A stretch of 64,000 nt of DNA from contig NC_088961.1 of assembly GCF_010111755.1 (NCBI RefSeq), forward strand, positions 434,001 to 498,000, in the 5' to 3' direction. This document shows positions 9,277-19,200 of the stretch, piece by piece; position 1 is the first letter of the stretch, and every line of letters begins with the position of its first letter. The notes under the pieces were generated by a model, which was not told where the DNA came from, did no database searches, and worked only from the letters and a program-made list of their open reading frames with translations. The stretch comes from Nakaseomyces glabratus. Lineage: Eukaryota; Ascomycota; Saccharomycetes; Saccharomycetales; Saccharomycetaceae. The position numbers and the translations under genes were made by a program.

Positions 9277-12200
9277 TTATGTGGATGCCGTATTTAGTAT
9301 TTCAGATGGTGGTGGGAGCCTGATCTTTCGATCCTTTTGTACTTCATCATTAGACTGTGCAGACTTTCCTTGGTAATTCGGACTCAACACAGCATTGCCA
9401 TCCATTAAAGAGTTTTTTCTCGAACGGTCGTAGCTGCCGTCTTTCAGTAAATTATCCAAGGATTTTGGTGTCTGTAGGTGTACTTGACTTTTGTCCTTGG
9501 GCTCCAGGGCACTTTCGTTATTTTTGTTTCTCACATGTGAAGATGCAGCATTACTTTGCATATTAACACTCTCACCCATGGAGTATCCACTTAATATCCC
9601 ATATGTGAAATTGTTTGGTGCAGTTGTACCGACATCAATTCCAATCCTAGTGGATGACGTTCCAGACGCATCCTTTGTAGGATCACTGCCCCAACCAGCA
9701 GGACGTGATTCTGGCATACTTGCTAAACGAGTGTTTTGATTGTTGTGATTGTGGTTAGTGGTTGAATTAGGCAAAGTATTGTGGTCGACACTTGATTGAG
9801 GTGACATCAATACATTACCATATACATATGATGAATGACCACCATCTATCGTTGAATTAGAGCCTCTTGAAGTAGTTGGTGAGCCACTCGGATTATGAAT
9901 AGCACTCAGATTAATTGGTGGAAGTACTATTTTTGAGTTACTACTTCTAAATCCTCTACCACCATTACCAATCATTCCACCACTAATACTGTTCCTGACC
10001 CTCGGTAAGTTTTCGACCCTTGGTGATGTCAAATACATGCTTGAACTATTGCCGCTCCAATCAAAGCTCTCCCTTGTGGGTGTTGAGTTGGTCGATAAAT
10101 GGTTGCTATTTTGAGTTGATCCTGTAGACAATCTACTCTTATCAATATATGTGGTGCTCTGATCCATTGCCCTTTGCAAAGATAATGAAGGCGAGGGTTT
10201 GTCATGACTGATAGGCAACGCTATGGATTTCGATGTTGATCCTCTGCGATGCTTCAATGTAGATACATATTGACTTTCAGATGATTTTATTGCAAATTCA
10301 ATATTGTTAATTGCTCTTAAAGCGGCATCAATTAGTTTTACCTTTACATCCTCACAGTCATTATCTAAAATCTGTAGTACTCTAGCCTCAATCAAATCGT
10401 CCTTGATGCATTTAACTACTGTGTCTATTAAAAAGTGGTATCCTTGATATTCATTTGACCACATATCATACAGAATGACTGACAAATCATCTTCCAATCT
10501 CTTCAAATTCTCTTCATGAGAAGGTGAATCAGTGCCACTTCCGCTGTTGAGTTTTCTTTTCTTATTTCCAGAGATGAGTGTGTTGGACTTGATGTAGGAG
10601 TTAATGAATTGCTTTATGAGCTTTAATCTCTTATCATTAGTTTTAAATTTACCAAACGTTTTTGTTATTGTCATATACCAAAAGTAGATTAGTTTTTGCA
10701 AGCTTTCGTTACATAAAAACTCTGAAATTCCTTCCATATTTTCTTGCGTTTTAGGGAGTAATTGGACAGAAAATAGTTCCAATTGGAAAAACAAAGCATC
10801 TATGATCAGACTTATTTTGGAGTTATCGTTTTTTATTGAAAATAATCTCTCTCTGCTGTCTATTAACGTATTCATTAGAGGGATTAATGCGTTACATATG
10901 TCATGCTTTACAGAATTCAAAGAATCCTGTAAATTGACATCTTTATTCCAGCAAAGTAGCTTCAGTAACAGCCAATTAGACTCTGAAAGAATACGATAGT
11001 TATAGCAATGTTTACCGTCTGGCTTGGAGTTGAAAGATGTCAAGCAATATAAATTTGACTGCTGACCATTTTCAAATACTCTCATATAGTTTTTATTTAG
11101 TTGAATTAATAGGTCAAAATTGTTGTCATTTAGTAATACACTCTCCCAATAGGTCAGATTCGTAAAATAATCTAAGTTGTTCAAATTTCTTAACTTTTTC
11201 TTGGACTCGATATCTAATAAATTTAGAATCTCATAAGGCATCAAAATAGATTTCTTATCGAGTAAAAATTTCCGTTTAAATTGTTGGTAAATGACCAGAG
11301 CATTTTGATTCTTAGAGGCATTGAGAAAATCTGATAAACATGTCCATTGGTTCAAGTTAAATACCGAAAAATCGTTAAATTCCAATATCTGATCTTGATA
11401 CAGGGAATAAAATTTCAAAAGATTCTCGTCTCTTTGGGAAAGTAAACTATAACGTACCTGTATGGCGGCAATTAGCTTGGATTCAATGAATGTTATTCCT
11501 GTAAATGACAATACTCTCGTTAAAATACGTTTAGAAGTCTCTGCATGAGGATATTTTCTTTCCATAATATGAATTATTAACAGTAAGAGTTCAAGATTTG
11601 GATTGCTTTCCACACTCTCTATGATCATTGAAATATCACTTTCACTAAAATTAGATAGAACCAGGTTATTCGTGTAATCTATGGATATAATACCTGCTTC
11701 GTCTCCGTGTTCACCAAATGTCAAGTCTTTCTGTTTGAAACTGAGAAACTTCGATTTGACTCTATTTTTTACATTGTAGCCATTAGATACCCGCTGGCTT
11801 TGCCTATTCTCAGAAGCAACTGAATTACTTCTGACTTTCTGACCATCGGTTGCTTGACCTTGTGGCAGTTTACCATTTTCTGGTTGGAATGTATAATGTG
11901 TGACTTTACCATTGTTGTCATCTGTTTGATCCACATGATCGCCTGTAGCACCAATTTGAGCATTGCTGGAGTCAGTATCGTTGCTGTCTAACGTGGAGTT
12001 GCCAACATTCACCGTATTATTCACTATTATCATAGAGTTTATTAGTTTATCGACATTGTTGACATTGAAAGTGGCATCCTTTTCATTCTCTTGGCTGGGC
12101 GCTCCAGTATCTCTCAGCAGTAAAATTCTATGCACAGTTCTGATATGTCTCTGTAAAAGGTCTCTTCTCACAAAGGAGTGACTACAAACTTGGCACTCGA

Positions 12201-12318
12201 ATGGTTTTACACCTGCGTGTGATCTCTCGTGTCTCGTCTTGTGTTCAGACCTCGAGAAGGCCTTGTTGCAAAACGAACAAAAGTGTCTTTTTGTCTTCCC
12301 CGTGGGTTGATCTTGCAT
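9277..12318 (-). CDS. C2H2 zinc-finger transcription factor, YGR067C homolog
   Basis: This 1013-residue protein has two adjacent N-terminal C2H2 zinc fingers, at about residues 13-35 (CSFCNKAFSRSEHKTRHERSH) and 41-64 (CQVCSHSFVRRDLLQRHIRTVH). They are of the Adr1/Rsf2/YGR067C type and almost identical to those of S. cerevisiae YGR067C. The middle (about residues 220-720) is an alpha-helical fungal regulatory region. The C-terminal 300 residues are rich in Ser, Asn, Gly and Thr. S. cerevisiae YGR067C has about 804 residues. Gene order VHT1-YGR067C-ART5 is the same as in S. cerevisiae. It probably binds short G-rich sites in DNA, but its targets are not established. The 2.1-kb upstream region is full of G/C tracts of the kind bound by this factor class, so autoregulation is possible. 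Confidence 0.92.
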   Translation of the reverse strand: MQDQPTGKTKRHFCSFCNKAFSRSEHKTRHERSHAGVKPFECQVCSHSFVRRDLLQRHIRTVHRILLLRDTGAPSQENEKDATFNVNNVDKLINSMIIVNNTVNVGNSTLDSNDTDSSNAQIGATGDHVDQTDDNNGKVTHYTFQPENGKLPQGQATDGQKVRSNSVASENRQSQRVSNGYNVKNRVKSKFLSFKQKDLTFGEHGDEAGIISIDYTNNLVLSNFSESDISMIIESVESNPNLELLLLIIHIMERKYPHAETSKRILTRVLSFTGITFIESKLIAAIQVRYSLLSQRDENLLKFYSLYQDQILEFNDFSVFNLNQWTCLSDFLNASKNQNALVIYQQFKRKFLLDKKSILMPYEILNLLDIESKKKLRNLNNLDYFTNLTYWESVLLNDNNFDLLIQLNKNYMRVFENGQQSNLYCLTSFNSKPDGKHCYNYRILSESNWLLLKLLCWNKDVNLQDSLNSVKHDICNALIPLMNTLIDSRERLFSIKNDNSKISLIIDALFFQLELFSVQLLPKTQENMEGISEFLCNESLQKLIYFWYMTITKTFGKFKTNDKRLKLIKQFINSYIKSNTLISGNKKRKLNSGSGTDSPSHEENLKRLEDDLSVILYDMWSNEYQGYHFLIDTVVKCIKDDLIEARVLQILDNDCEDVKVKLIDAALRAINNIEFAIKSSESQYVSTLKHRRGSTSKSIALPISHDKPSPSLSLQRAMDQSTTYIDKSRLSTGSTQNSNHLSTNSTPTRESFDWSGNSSSMYLTSPRVENLPRVRNSISGGMIGNGGRGFRSSNSKIVLPPINLSAIHNPSGSPTTSRGSNSTIDGGHSSYVYGNVLMSPQSSVDHNTLPNSTTNHNHNNQNTRLASMPESRPAGWGSDPTKDASGTSSTRIGIDVGTTAPNNFTYGILSGYSMGESVNMQSNAASSHVRNKNNESALEPKDKSQVHLQTPKSLDNLLKDGSYDRSRKNSLMDGNAVLSPNYQGKSAQSNDEVQKDRKIRLPPPSEILNTAST

Positions 12319-12576
12319 TTTATAATATTACCTTTAATATAGAATTATCCTCAATCGTATGTTGATTTGTAAAGATAATAAATAGTTACACTACTTGGAT
12401 GAGTATATTTATCCAACTTAGCGTAAACTTGTTTTCTATAAATGCAAGAAAGACTACATAGCGGGAGCTAGTATATTTTTTTTGATCCATCATTTTCCCT
12501 GTCTTCCATCAAATCTAGTTTATATAAATACGTTCATTGGATGGTAACGAAGCATCCCTCAACAGGCCCCCCCCCC

Positions 12577-12729
12577 GGGGGGCATAAAGAGAGATGTGCT
12601 ATATTGTGTCATTTCTCTCAGCCGATCCCCCACACCCGATGACTATAATAAACAATTTCTACAAGTATGTCATACGCTCCAAGTTAATACGCTGCAAGCT
12701 ACCATATAACCTGCCGTGGGGGGCATAAA
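12577..12729. repeat. 12-bp direct repeat GGGGGGCATAAA (two copies)
   Basis: GGGGGGCATAAA occurs at 12577-12588 and 12718-12729, 141 bp apart, on the plus strand. The first copy is fused to a C run, making the palindrome CCCCCCGGGGGG at 12571-12582. A related CCCCACAC motif also occurs twice between and after them (near 12628 and 12758). Twin copies of a G-run element upstream of a zinc-finger regulator suggest transcription-factor binding, by inference. Confidence 0.6.
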
Positions 12730-12980
12730 CAAGGTGGAAAATATCGCCCTACCCCACACATACGCATGGTCCTTGCTATACGGTGTATTACCATTGCACT
12801 TGCAAGTATCAGACACAAAGATCTAGAAGTCGAGGTTAATAGAAGAGTTAGTAATTGAATCTCTTTATTTTCACAAATCTCTCTTTGTTCAGTCTTTAGT
12901 GCTGCCGTTTCTGAGCCTAGTGGGGGTTTGGTATCAATATATTACTATTAATTGGGTTTAATGTGAAAAATAGAAGAGCA

Positions 12981-13011
12981 GGGGAGCGGGGGGGTTAGCA
13001 GGGAGGGGGGG
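12981..13011 (+). other. G-quadruplex-forming motif
   Basis: Four runs of three or more G (4, 7, 3 and 7 bases) are separated by loops of 3, 6 and 1 bases: GGGGAGC, then a G7 run, TTAGCA, GGGA and a G7 run. This meets the usual G-quadruplex pattern. It lies about 660-690 bp upstream of the YGR067C homolog start, on the strand opposite to the gene. Confidence 0.6.
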
Positions 13012-14173
13012 TTCGGACGGGAGGATTGTCCCTATATTAGGGGTTGATGTGCAGTAGAGCAGTGAGAAACAAGAGCAGAAAGCAAGTAGTAAATCGAGCA
13101 TCTTTCTCTGCCCTACTCTTGTCGCCTTGTTTTATTCTTTTCTTTTTTCTTCTCACAAAACTTGTTCACAAAGGTCGAAGAGACTCTGCCGGCATTAATT
13201 CGTGTTCTTCCATGTGGGCCTCTCTGCAGCCAGAACTGCGCTGAGGGATTATTTTAAACTAGAGTGTCCCTTTGCTGTTCCCTTTGCTAGTTCTTATACC
13301 AAGTAGTGCAAGTGAAAATTAAGGAGTGGCCCCCCTCCATCCTCTTCCCCCTTGGAAGCCTGTCTTCAGAAGAAGTAATAGACAACAAAAGGAAGAGGGG
13401 CAAAGGGGTATCTCAGTGCGGTTAGGTGGGGGTACACACAGCCCTCTTTCACTTCTTTCCCACCCCATTTATCTAGCATGCCGGAAACCGAGAGTCAAAC
13501 ATCAGTTCCTCCCCGTTCATCCGTTCCATTTGGCTTCTTCACCTGCAATTGTTAGGGTATTTTCATCCCTGGGAAGTGATCACAAACCGCGCGACTGCTT
13601 CTCTGCAGTGACTATTTCGAAATCATCCTGTACCCCCCCCTCCCCGCCCCCACTATTCTGGTTACCCCGGAATTTCGCTTTTCTCATCTCATTGAAAAAC
13701 ACACAAGCCGATGTGGGGTGATCACTTTCCAATCTGGTTGTGGTCGAGAAAGAAAACAAGAACATACAGGAACGTACGAAAGAATCGGACTAAGGGGGGA
13801 GCCCAAAAAATAGAGCCAAGCTTGAAAGGAAGGGTCCCTCCTCTCATACTGTTGATACACCCTCCATCCGCGGATAGCAGTAAGCACAAGTTATTCATTT
13901 TTTTGGCATGACGACTGAAAGTTAGTTCAGCTAATGATACTTGGATGGAGTAAATAATTGCATCTCGTAATAATAAAACTGATTCGTATACGTCTTAGTT
14001 GCTATGTTATCCGCTATCCTATATGCTTTGCGCCATAAAATGGTTCAAGATGTTACCCATTTTGAATTTCATACTTGTTTCCACGGAACCTAACTATGCG
14101 TAAGGCTCGGAGTTTAACCCTCTACATATCACGGCCGACTTTGCAATAGCGGGGTGTACAGTAAATTAACCGA

Positions 14174-14199
14174 AACACGGCGGGGTAGCACGCCGTGTT
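14174..14199. repeat. Hairpin / inverted repeat with 9-bp arms
   Basis: AACACGGCG and CGCCGTGTT flank an 8-base spacer. The inner CGG and CCG triplets are 12 bases apart in inverted orientation, the arrangement typical of Zn2Cys6 binuclear-cluster binding sites. It lies about 260 bp beyond the ART5 stop codon, so it could equally be a transcript-end hairpin. Neither role is proven. Confidence 0.5.
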
Positions 14200-14458
14200 G
14201 ATATTCGTGTTTAACACATCTATGTGTACACTGTCAAGCAAATGTGCTAATTATTACTCCGGACAGAAGGATAATGTCTGCTTCTGTCATTGACAATATA
14301 TTTGCGTAGCTAATATTATTCCTTTGAAAAATCAAAAAAAAAAATCAAAAATGAGTTAACCGTGATCTCGGCTGGTCTTACAAAGCGTTGCCTAATTCTT
14401 GGTGTAAATCTGATATTTGATGAAAAGAACAAATTTAGTACATACCTTGATTTCTAAA

Positions 14459-16213
14459 CTACTCGTATGTAGGGGCAGGCCTCTGCTCAACAGTTGCACT
14501 TTGTGCCTCTTCATACGTTGGTGTAGACGTGTCCACTGGTGGTTGAGTAGCGACTACCGGTTGATTTTGATTTCTCATGTACCCATTCGAATCATTTGAA
14601 CTATAGTGTCGTAATTGCGACCCAGGGTTAGTTTCCATCTGGATTTCATCACTATCCCGGTTACGCCCGTCTCGACGCGTGCTCTCAACGAATAATTGGG
14701 ACTCTACATTATCACCCGTATATACAATATCCTGGTCTATCTCCGAATAGAGCGGGGGCGGTACCTCCTGGCTACCATCGCGTACGTCTGATTGTCCTTG
14801 GCTGTCGCCTGCTGCGCTATTCAGACCAATTTGATTTAAAGAGGTGCTGTTGCCGGTATTTGGGGTGAACAGTGGCACATAATCATTGGCCCTGAAATGT
14901 ATTCTACCAGTCGACTCATTGAAATAGACTCTTCTTCCAAGCAATTTCTTCATAGGCGAAACATATAGTAAAACTGGTAGCCGTAGTTTTATCTCAAGTG
15001 GTTTATTATCATCTTTCAGTTTGATGAACTTGATACGAACACTAAGTTCATGTCTCACATACATTACTTGCTTCTTAATCCCTAACCGTTCATCACCTAT
15101 CATTATATCACAGTCCTGCGTGATTGATTTAAGATTCTTGGGCATCTCATATTGTATCTTCAATTCTGTAGAATCTATTAACTCGTTTGTATCAGGTACA
15201 ATACCTTCTATGTCCCTAAACGATGCTATTGTTATAGGGTTGATCGTACTACTATCTACGTATTCCTCATCATGTCTGTCCTTAACACAATATTCCTGTA
15301 CCAGACCAACCATTATTTTATCTAATTGATAATAACTTTTCTCAAACGGAATTAGCTTGATCGATAGTCCTATCATACTTTCGTCGCCAATCGATACAGC
15401 CCTACTTGGTATGCTGATTTGGTATTGTAACATATTCCTTATAGTATTACTAACCATCATTTCTTCCTGTATTGCAATATGATTCATAGACAATGTTCTC
15501 AAAATCCTGAGATATTTGTAGAAATTGTACTTATTCGTCACATCAACTTTATTATTTCTTTCCTCTGTCTCTATTTCCAGGATAAAATTGTAAAGAATGC
15601 TACCACTTTGCAAACCCTCGATAGTTTCTGGAATATCGTTAGGAAGTTGGACCTGAAACGGAACTTCATAATTACCTGCTTGATACCACTTCCCATGTTC
15701 ACTTGAGGTGTGTCCAGTAGAATGCGAACTTGCTACAGATTCACTAGCACTAGTCCCATGATGACCACTCGAATAATCTCCATCACTAGTGTTCCATATT
15801 TTAATTCCACGTAGCAGTCCAGTTTTTTTCTTCGTGCTCTTGTGAACTTTTGTGAAGTCAAATTGTGTTTCTCCCTCACTATTTTTCAGAAGGTTAGCCC
15901 AAGTACACTCCAATATCTTAGTTCTTTCTTTCACTATACTTGCCATGTCGTCATGAACCAATTGTACAAAATCCAATTTATAGTGGCATACTAGCCGGAG
16001 CTTGATCCGCTTTACCTTCACATTATCGCTTACACTAAAAACTACATTCCCTGACAACGGTATGGGAGGAGACTCCAAAGGTGTTCCCTGGATAAGGATC
16101 ATATCCTTGTAGATCGAATTGGTACGCACATCAATATAAACCAATTTCTTCTTCCTTTTCTTCCTACCATGCGAGTCGTACAGCCTCTTATCCAAATTCT
16201 TAAGGGAAAACAT
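14459..16213 (-). CDS. ART5: Alpha-arrestin, ubiquitin-ligase adaptor Art5
   Basis: This 584-residue protein closely matches S. cerevisiae Art5 (YGR068C, about 586 residues) in length and position. Alpha-arrestins bring the Rsp5 ubiquitin ligase to plasma-membrane transporters; Art5 acts on the inositol transporter Itr1. An arrestin N-terminal fold is seen from about residue 25 (DVRTNSIYKDMILIQGTPLESPPIPLSG), followed by an arrestin C-terminal fold to about residue 440. The tail carries a canonical PPxY motif (PPLY at residues 486-489) that binds Rsp5 WW domains, and two weaker PTY motifs near the C terminus. The Ser/His-rich insert around residues 125-160 looks disordered. The start is the first ATG. 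Confidence 0.93.
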   Translation of the reverse strand: MFSLKNLDKRLYDSHGRKKRKKKLVYIDVRTNSIYKDMILIQGTPLESPPIPLSGNVVFSVSDNVKVKRIKLRLVCHYKLDFVQLVHDDMASIVKERTKILECTWANLLKNSEGETQFDFTKVHKSTKKKTGLLRGIKIWNTSDGDYSSGHHGTSASESVASSHSTGHTSSEHGKWYQAGNYEVPFQVQLPNDIPETIEGLQSGSILYNFILEIETEERNNKVDVTNKYNFYKYLRILRTLSMNHIAIQEEMMVSNTIRNMLQYQISIPSRAVSIGDESMIGLSIKLIPFEKSYYQLDKIMVGLVQEYCVKDRHDEEYVDSSTINPITIASFRDIEGIVPDTNELIDSTELKIQYEMPKNLKSITQDCDIMIGDERLGIKKQVMYVRHELSVRIKFIKLKDDNKPLEIKLRLPVLLYVSPMKKLLGRRVYFNESTGRIHFRANDYVPLFTPNTGNSTSLNQIGLNSAAGDSQGQSDVRDGSQEVPPPLYSEIDQDIVYTGDNVESQLFVESTRRDGRNRDSDEIQMETNPGSQLRHYSSNDSNGYMRNQNQPVVATQPPVDTSTPTYEEAQSATVEQRPAPTYE

Positions 16214-19200
16214 AATGGACTTTAAATATGGGAATTACAGAACAAATTATGCAATGTATTGGTATATGCCAGATATGTACAGCTTATCAGTGATATTCTT
16301 GGTCAATTAAGTGATGGTCTACACTTCTTGTGTTACTGACATATTTGTGTTCGAGTTGATGATCTAGGCTACGAGTAACTATTAACTTAAATTTCTTCAC
16401 TTTTTCTTTCACATGATCGAAGCATTCACAACCCAAACGATCGATGAGCAATCAATGGAGCAAACCGAATTTTCCCCATTGTGATCCCACATAAAGGACT
16501 ATACACAAGGCCGGGTAAATAATACTTAACTGAGACGTAGTGTGTTCTTCCAACTACCACTGAGCCGACAAAGGTGCTAAATGGATAATTGAATCAATTA
16601 TACACAATAGTCTTAATATTAAGATGGTGTTTCAAAACACAGTGGTCGGTATTAGAGTTTTTATTAATGTCTTGGAAGTTTATAATAGCATTCTTTATTA
16701 TATTCTAAGCGGCTTTAAACCCCATCAACCATACTTCATTGTAAAAATACACTAAACTGTTCAAATACTGGTAAATATCACAAAAATTAATGATTTATAT
16801 AGGGTACTGTTGTCAAACTAAGTGAAATGATCCCACCAAAATCAATGCATGTACATTAGCAAGTATATAATGTTCATCATCGTACTATTTTGTTTTTAGT
16901 TCTCGCCAGATGACTTGAAGCATAAGTTTACAAGTTATTGATCTAGCTATCTCAATTTGTCAAAAGCATGCTTTCTGATAGGTAGTTTTGATATGATTTT
17001 TTACTTACAAAATTTGATGCTCTCTATACTAATTCAGTGGGATAACTCTTCTAAAATTTTTAATGAGTACTGATTATCACAGCGAAACATTACAGCTCCA
17101 GAACTGGCTTATAATATCTTTGTAGAATCGAATTAGCAAAACCACCGAATATACAATTACAAAAGTTAAAAGAGTTCTTAGGATTCCTGAATAATAACTT
17201 AGTAAGAAACCGGATCTTGAGATAATTGGCAACAATCGGCGAAGAAAAGAGCACATCACCTCTATTACCCTCAGGTGGCGTACCATAAGAATATGCCGCG
17301 CAACTATAATCAATGGCAAGAAAAAGAAAAGTAATCGAAATTGGTTTACATTACTCTTCTGCCAAATATTTATAAATTATTAAATAAAAGGTACAAATTA
17401 CCAGCCATACTATATTAGGCACTTCTTATTATAAACTTTCCTGGTGTATCTTAGGATAAACCATTATTGAATGCCCACGCTAGCTAGGATTATACTATAA
17501 TATTTTCCTTTTCCAGAAAACCTGCTAGCCATGTGAAAAAACACTGACTGAAGCTCAATCTTGCAAAAAGAAATTTGATGTTTTTATAGAATTCGAACCA
17601 AGCCTGGGGCCGTAAGGTACAAAAAAACTTACTCACATTGTCTGGACTATTCCTTTGAAACGTAAAGAATCTTAATTCACAAAGGGGGTATGCCAATACC
17701 AGAATCAACTCAGCCCATTGTCTTAACCATCCCACTCCTGATAGGATTTTCCTATTATATTTTTTTTGTTGATTTGTCTTGCGTGGGATGTCCCCCTTAA
17801 TTAGCTAGAAACATCAGAAGAACAACTATTGATTGCGGATATAGGAGCCTTGATCCGAAACTCCTACCGTAATTAGTATAATGTCTAGATTTTGGACTAG
17901 CAACCTCAGACAGCACTAATTTAGTAGTAATGAAGATATCTTGTAATAATAAAATAATTGCTAATATCAACCATACCATCTGATTATTATGTTATTTCAG
18001 AACCACAATAACAATGGACAACAATAATTAGTTTTCGAATTAGTAAGCTTGAAAGTTAGTGTGTTGGACAAACCAAAAGCAGACAAATAGAAGATCCATT
18101 AATTTGAAAAGATATGCAATTTTTTCTTTTATTTACATATACTCACAATATTATAGAGAGATAAACGAGCTAATCAATTTTATAGTAAAATTAATGTTCC
18201 GCGGTAGTATTTTACTGGATATTTTGAAAGAAAGTTAACTTCAATTTGCTAGACTTTCATTCCAGTAAAATCACAACTAATCAAAAAAAAAATCTATTAT
18301 CAGTGTATCAAGTTAGTACCAAGTAAAAAATTTTGTGGGATATAATACAGCCTTAGTAAGCATCGGTTCAAAAAGAGCAATAGAAATATCAGCTGAACAT
18401 ACTACACTTGTAATTTCTCATACCTCCCTCGTTAGGTTATTTGGTAGATTCCAATCAAAGAAAAGAATAACTTTACGTGACCCGGAAATATTATGAATAA
18501 AACAACAATAAACTTAAACTTATAACAGAACGTGCTACAATTAAGTTATGAACTGGTAGCAAAGTGCCCTTAGTACACCATTGGCGAAATTTTTATTTTG
18601 CCCGTTCTTTATGTTGCCATGAAGGTTGAAAAGGTTCACTACCTTAGAATCTTCAGCAAACTTCTCTTCTATAATGTAGTACAATTATTACAAGGAATTA
18701 ATAAAGAAAGTAGCTAACTCTCTCAATTTCCTGATTTGAAGCTGAATAGACAACTAAGACATTTCAATATTTATAGCTTTCTTGTTGTCTGACAATAGTC
18801 AATTCGTATATAAAAAATTTTATTTGAATATCTCCAATAATGATGTATCTTTCTTTACATCTTAGACTGATAAATGTAGATCCTATTCTACTAGTAATCT
18901 ATCAATAATACAAAAAAATTACTGAGCTTCATCGTAGGCGTTTTTTTATATCTGTTGTAACTAGCCCATTTTTGGCGAAATAAATAAGAGACGGTGAAAC
19001 ACATTAATGAAATATTGCTAAACAAAACATACCTAATGGGATTAATAATCAGTGTACTGACCCAAGACAACACTCTTTTAGGAACATACGGTTCCATAGG
19101 TAAAACATTATTTGTTAAGTACTACTGTACCATTGGTTATTTTACTTAGAAGATTTTACCTGTAGGACCCGATGCATATTTTTCTCGGCCTTAGAACCTG

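Larger units (their letters stand above)
12319..14458. other. Long G/C-tract-rich upstream region of the YGR067C homolog
   Basis: A 2.1-kb spacer, locally much richer in G and C than its surroundings. It holds runs of C or G (12567-12582, 12718-12723, 12981-13011, 13631-13650), a 12-bp direct repeat, a strong G-quadruplex motif and a 9-bp-arm hairpin. The run types match known sites for C4/G4-binding zinc-finger factors (Mig1, Msn2/4, Adr1, Usv1/Rgm1 families). The reading frame of 131 codons at 13326-13721 looks like a by-product of composition: it matches no family I know and is proline- and arginine-rich. No RNA gene was recognised. Confidence 0.55.

Noticed and set aside
13326..13721. A 131-codon open frame in the GC-rich spacer upstream of the YGR067C homolog
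   Set aside because: Its Pro/Arg/Ser-rich translation follows from C and G runs, and another open frame overlaps it on the opposite strand. No known family matches.
17585..17615. TTCGAACC resembling a tRNA B box on the minus strand
   Set aside because: No A box at the correct spacing and no acceptor stem pairing.
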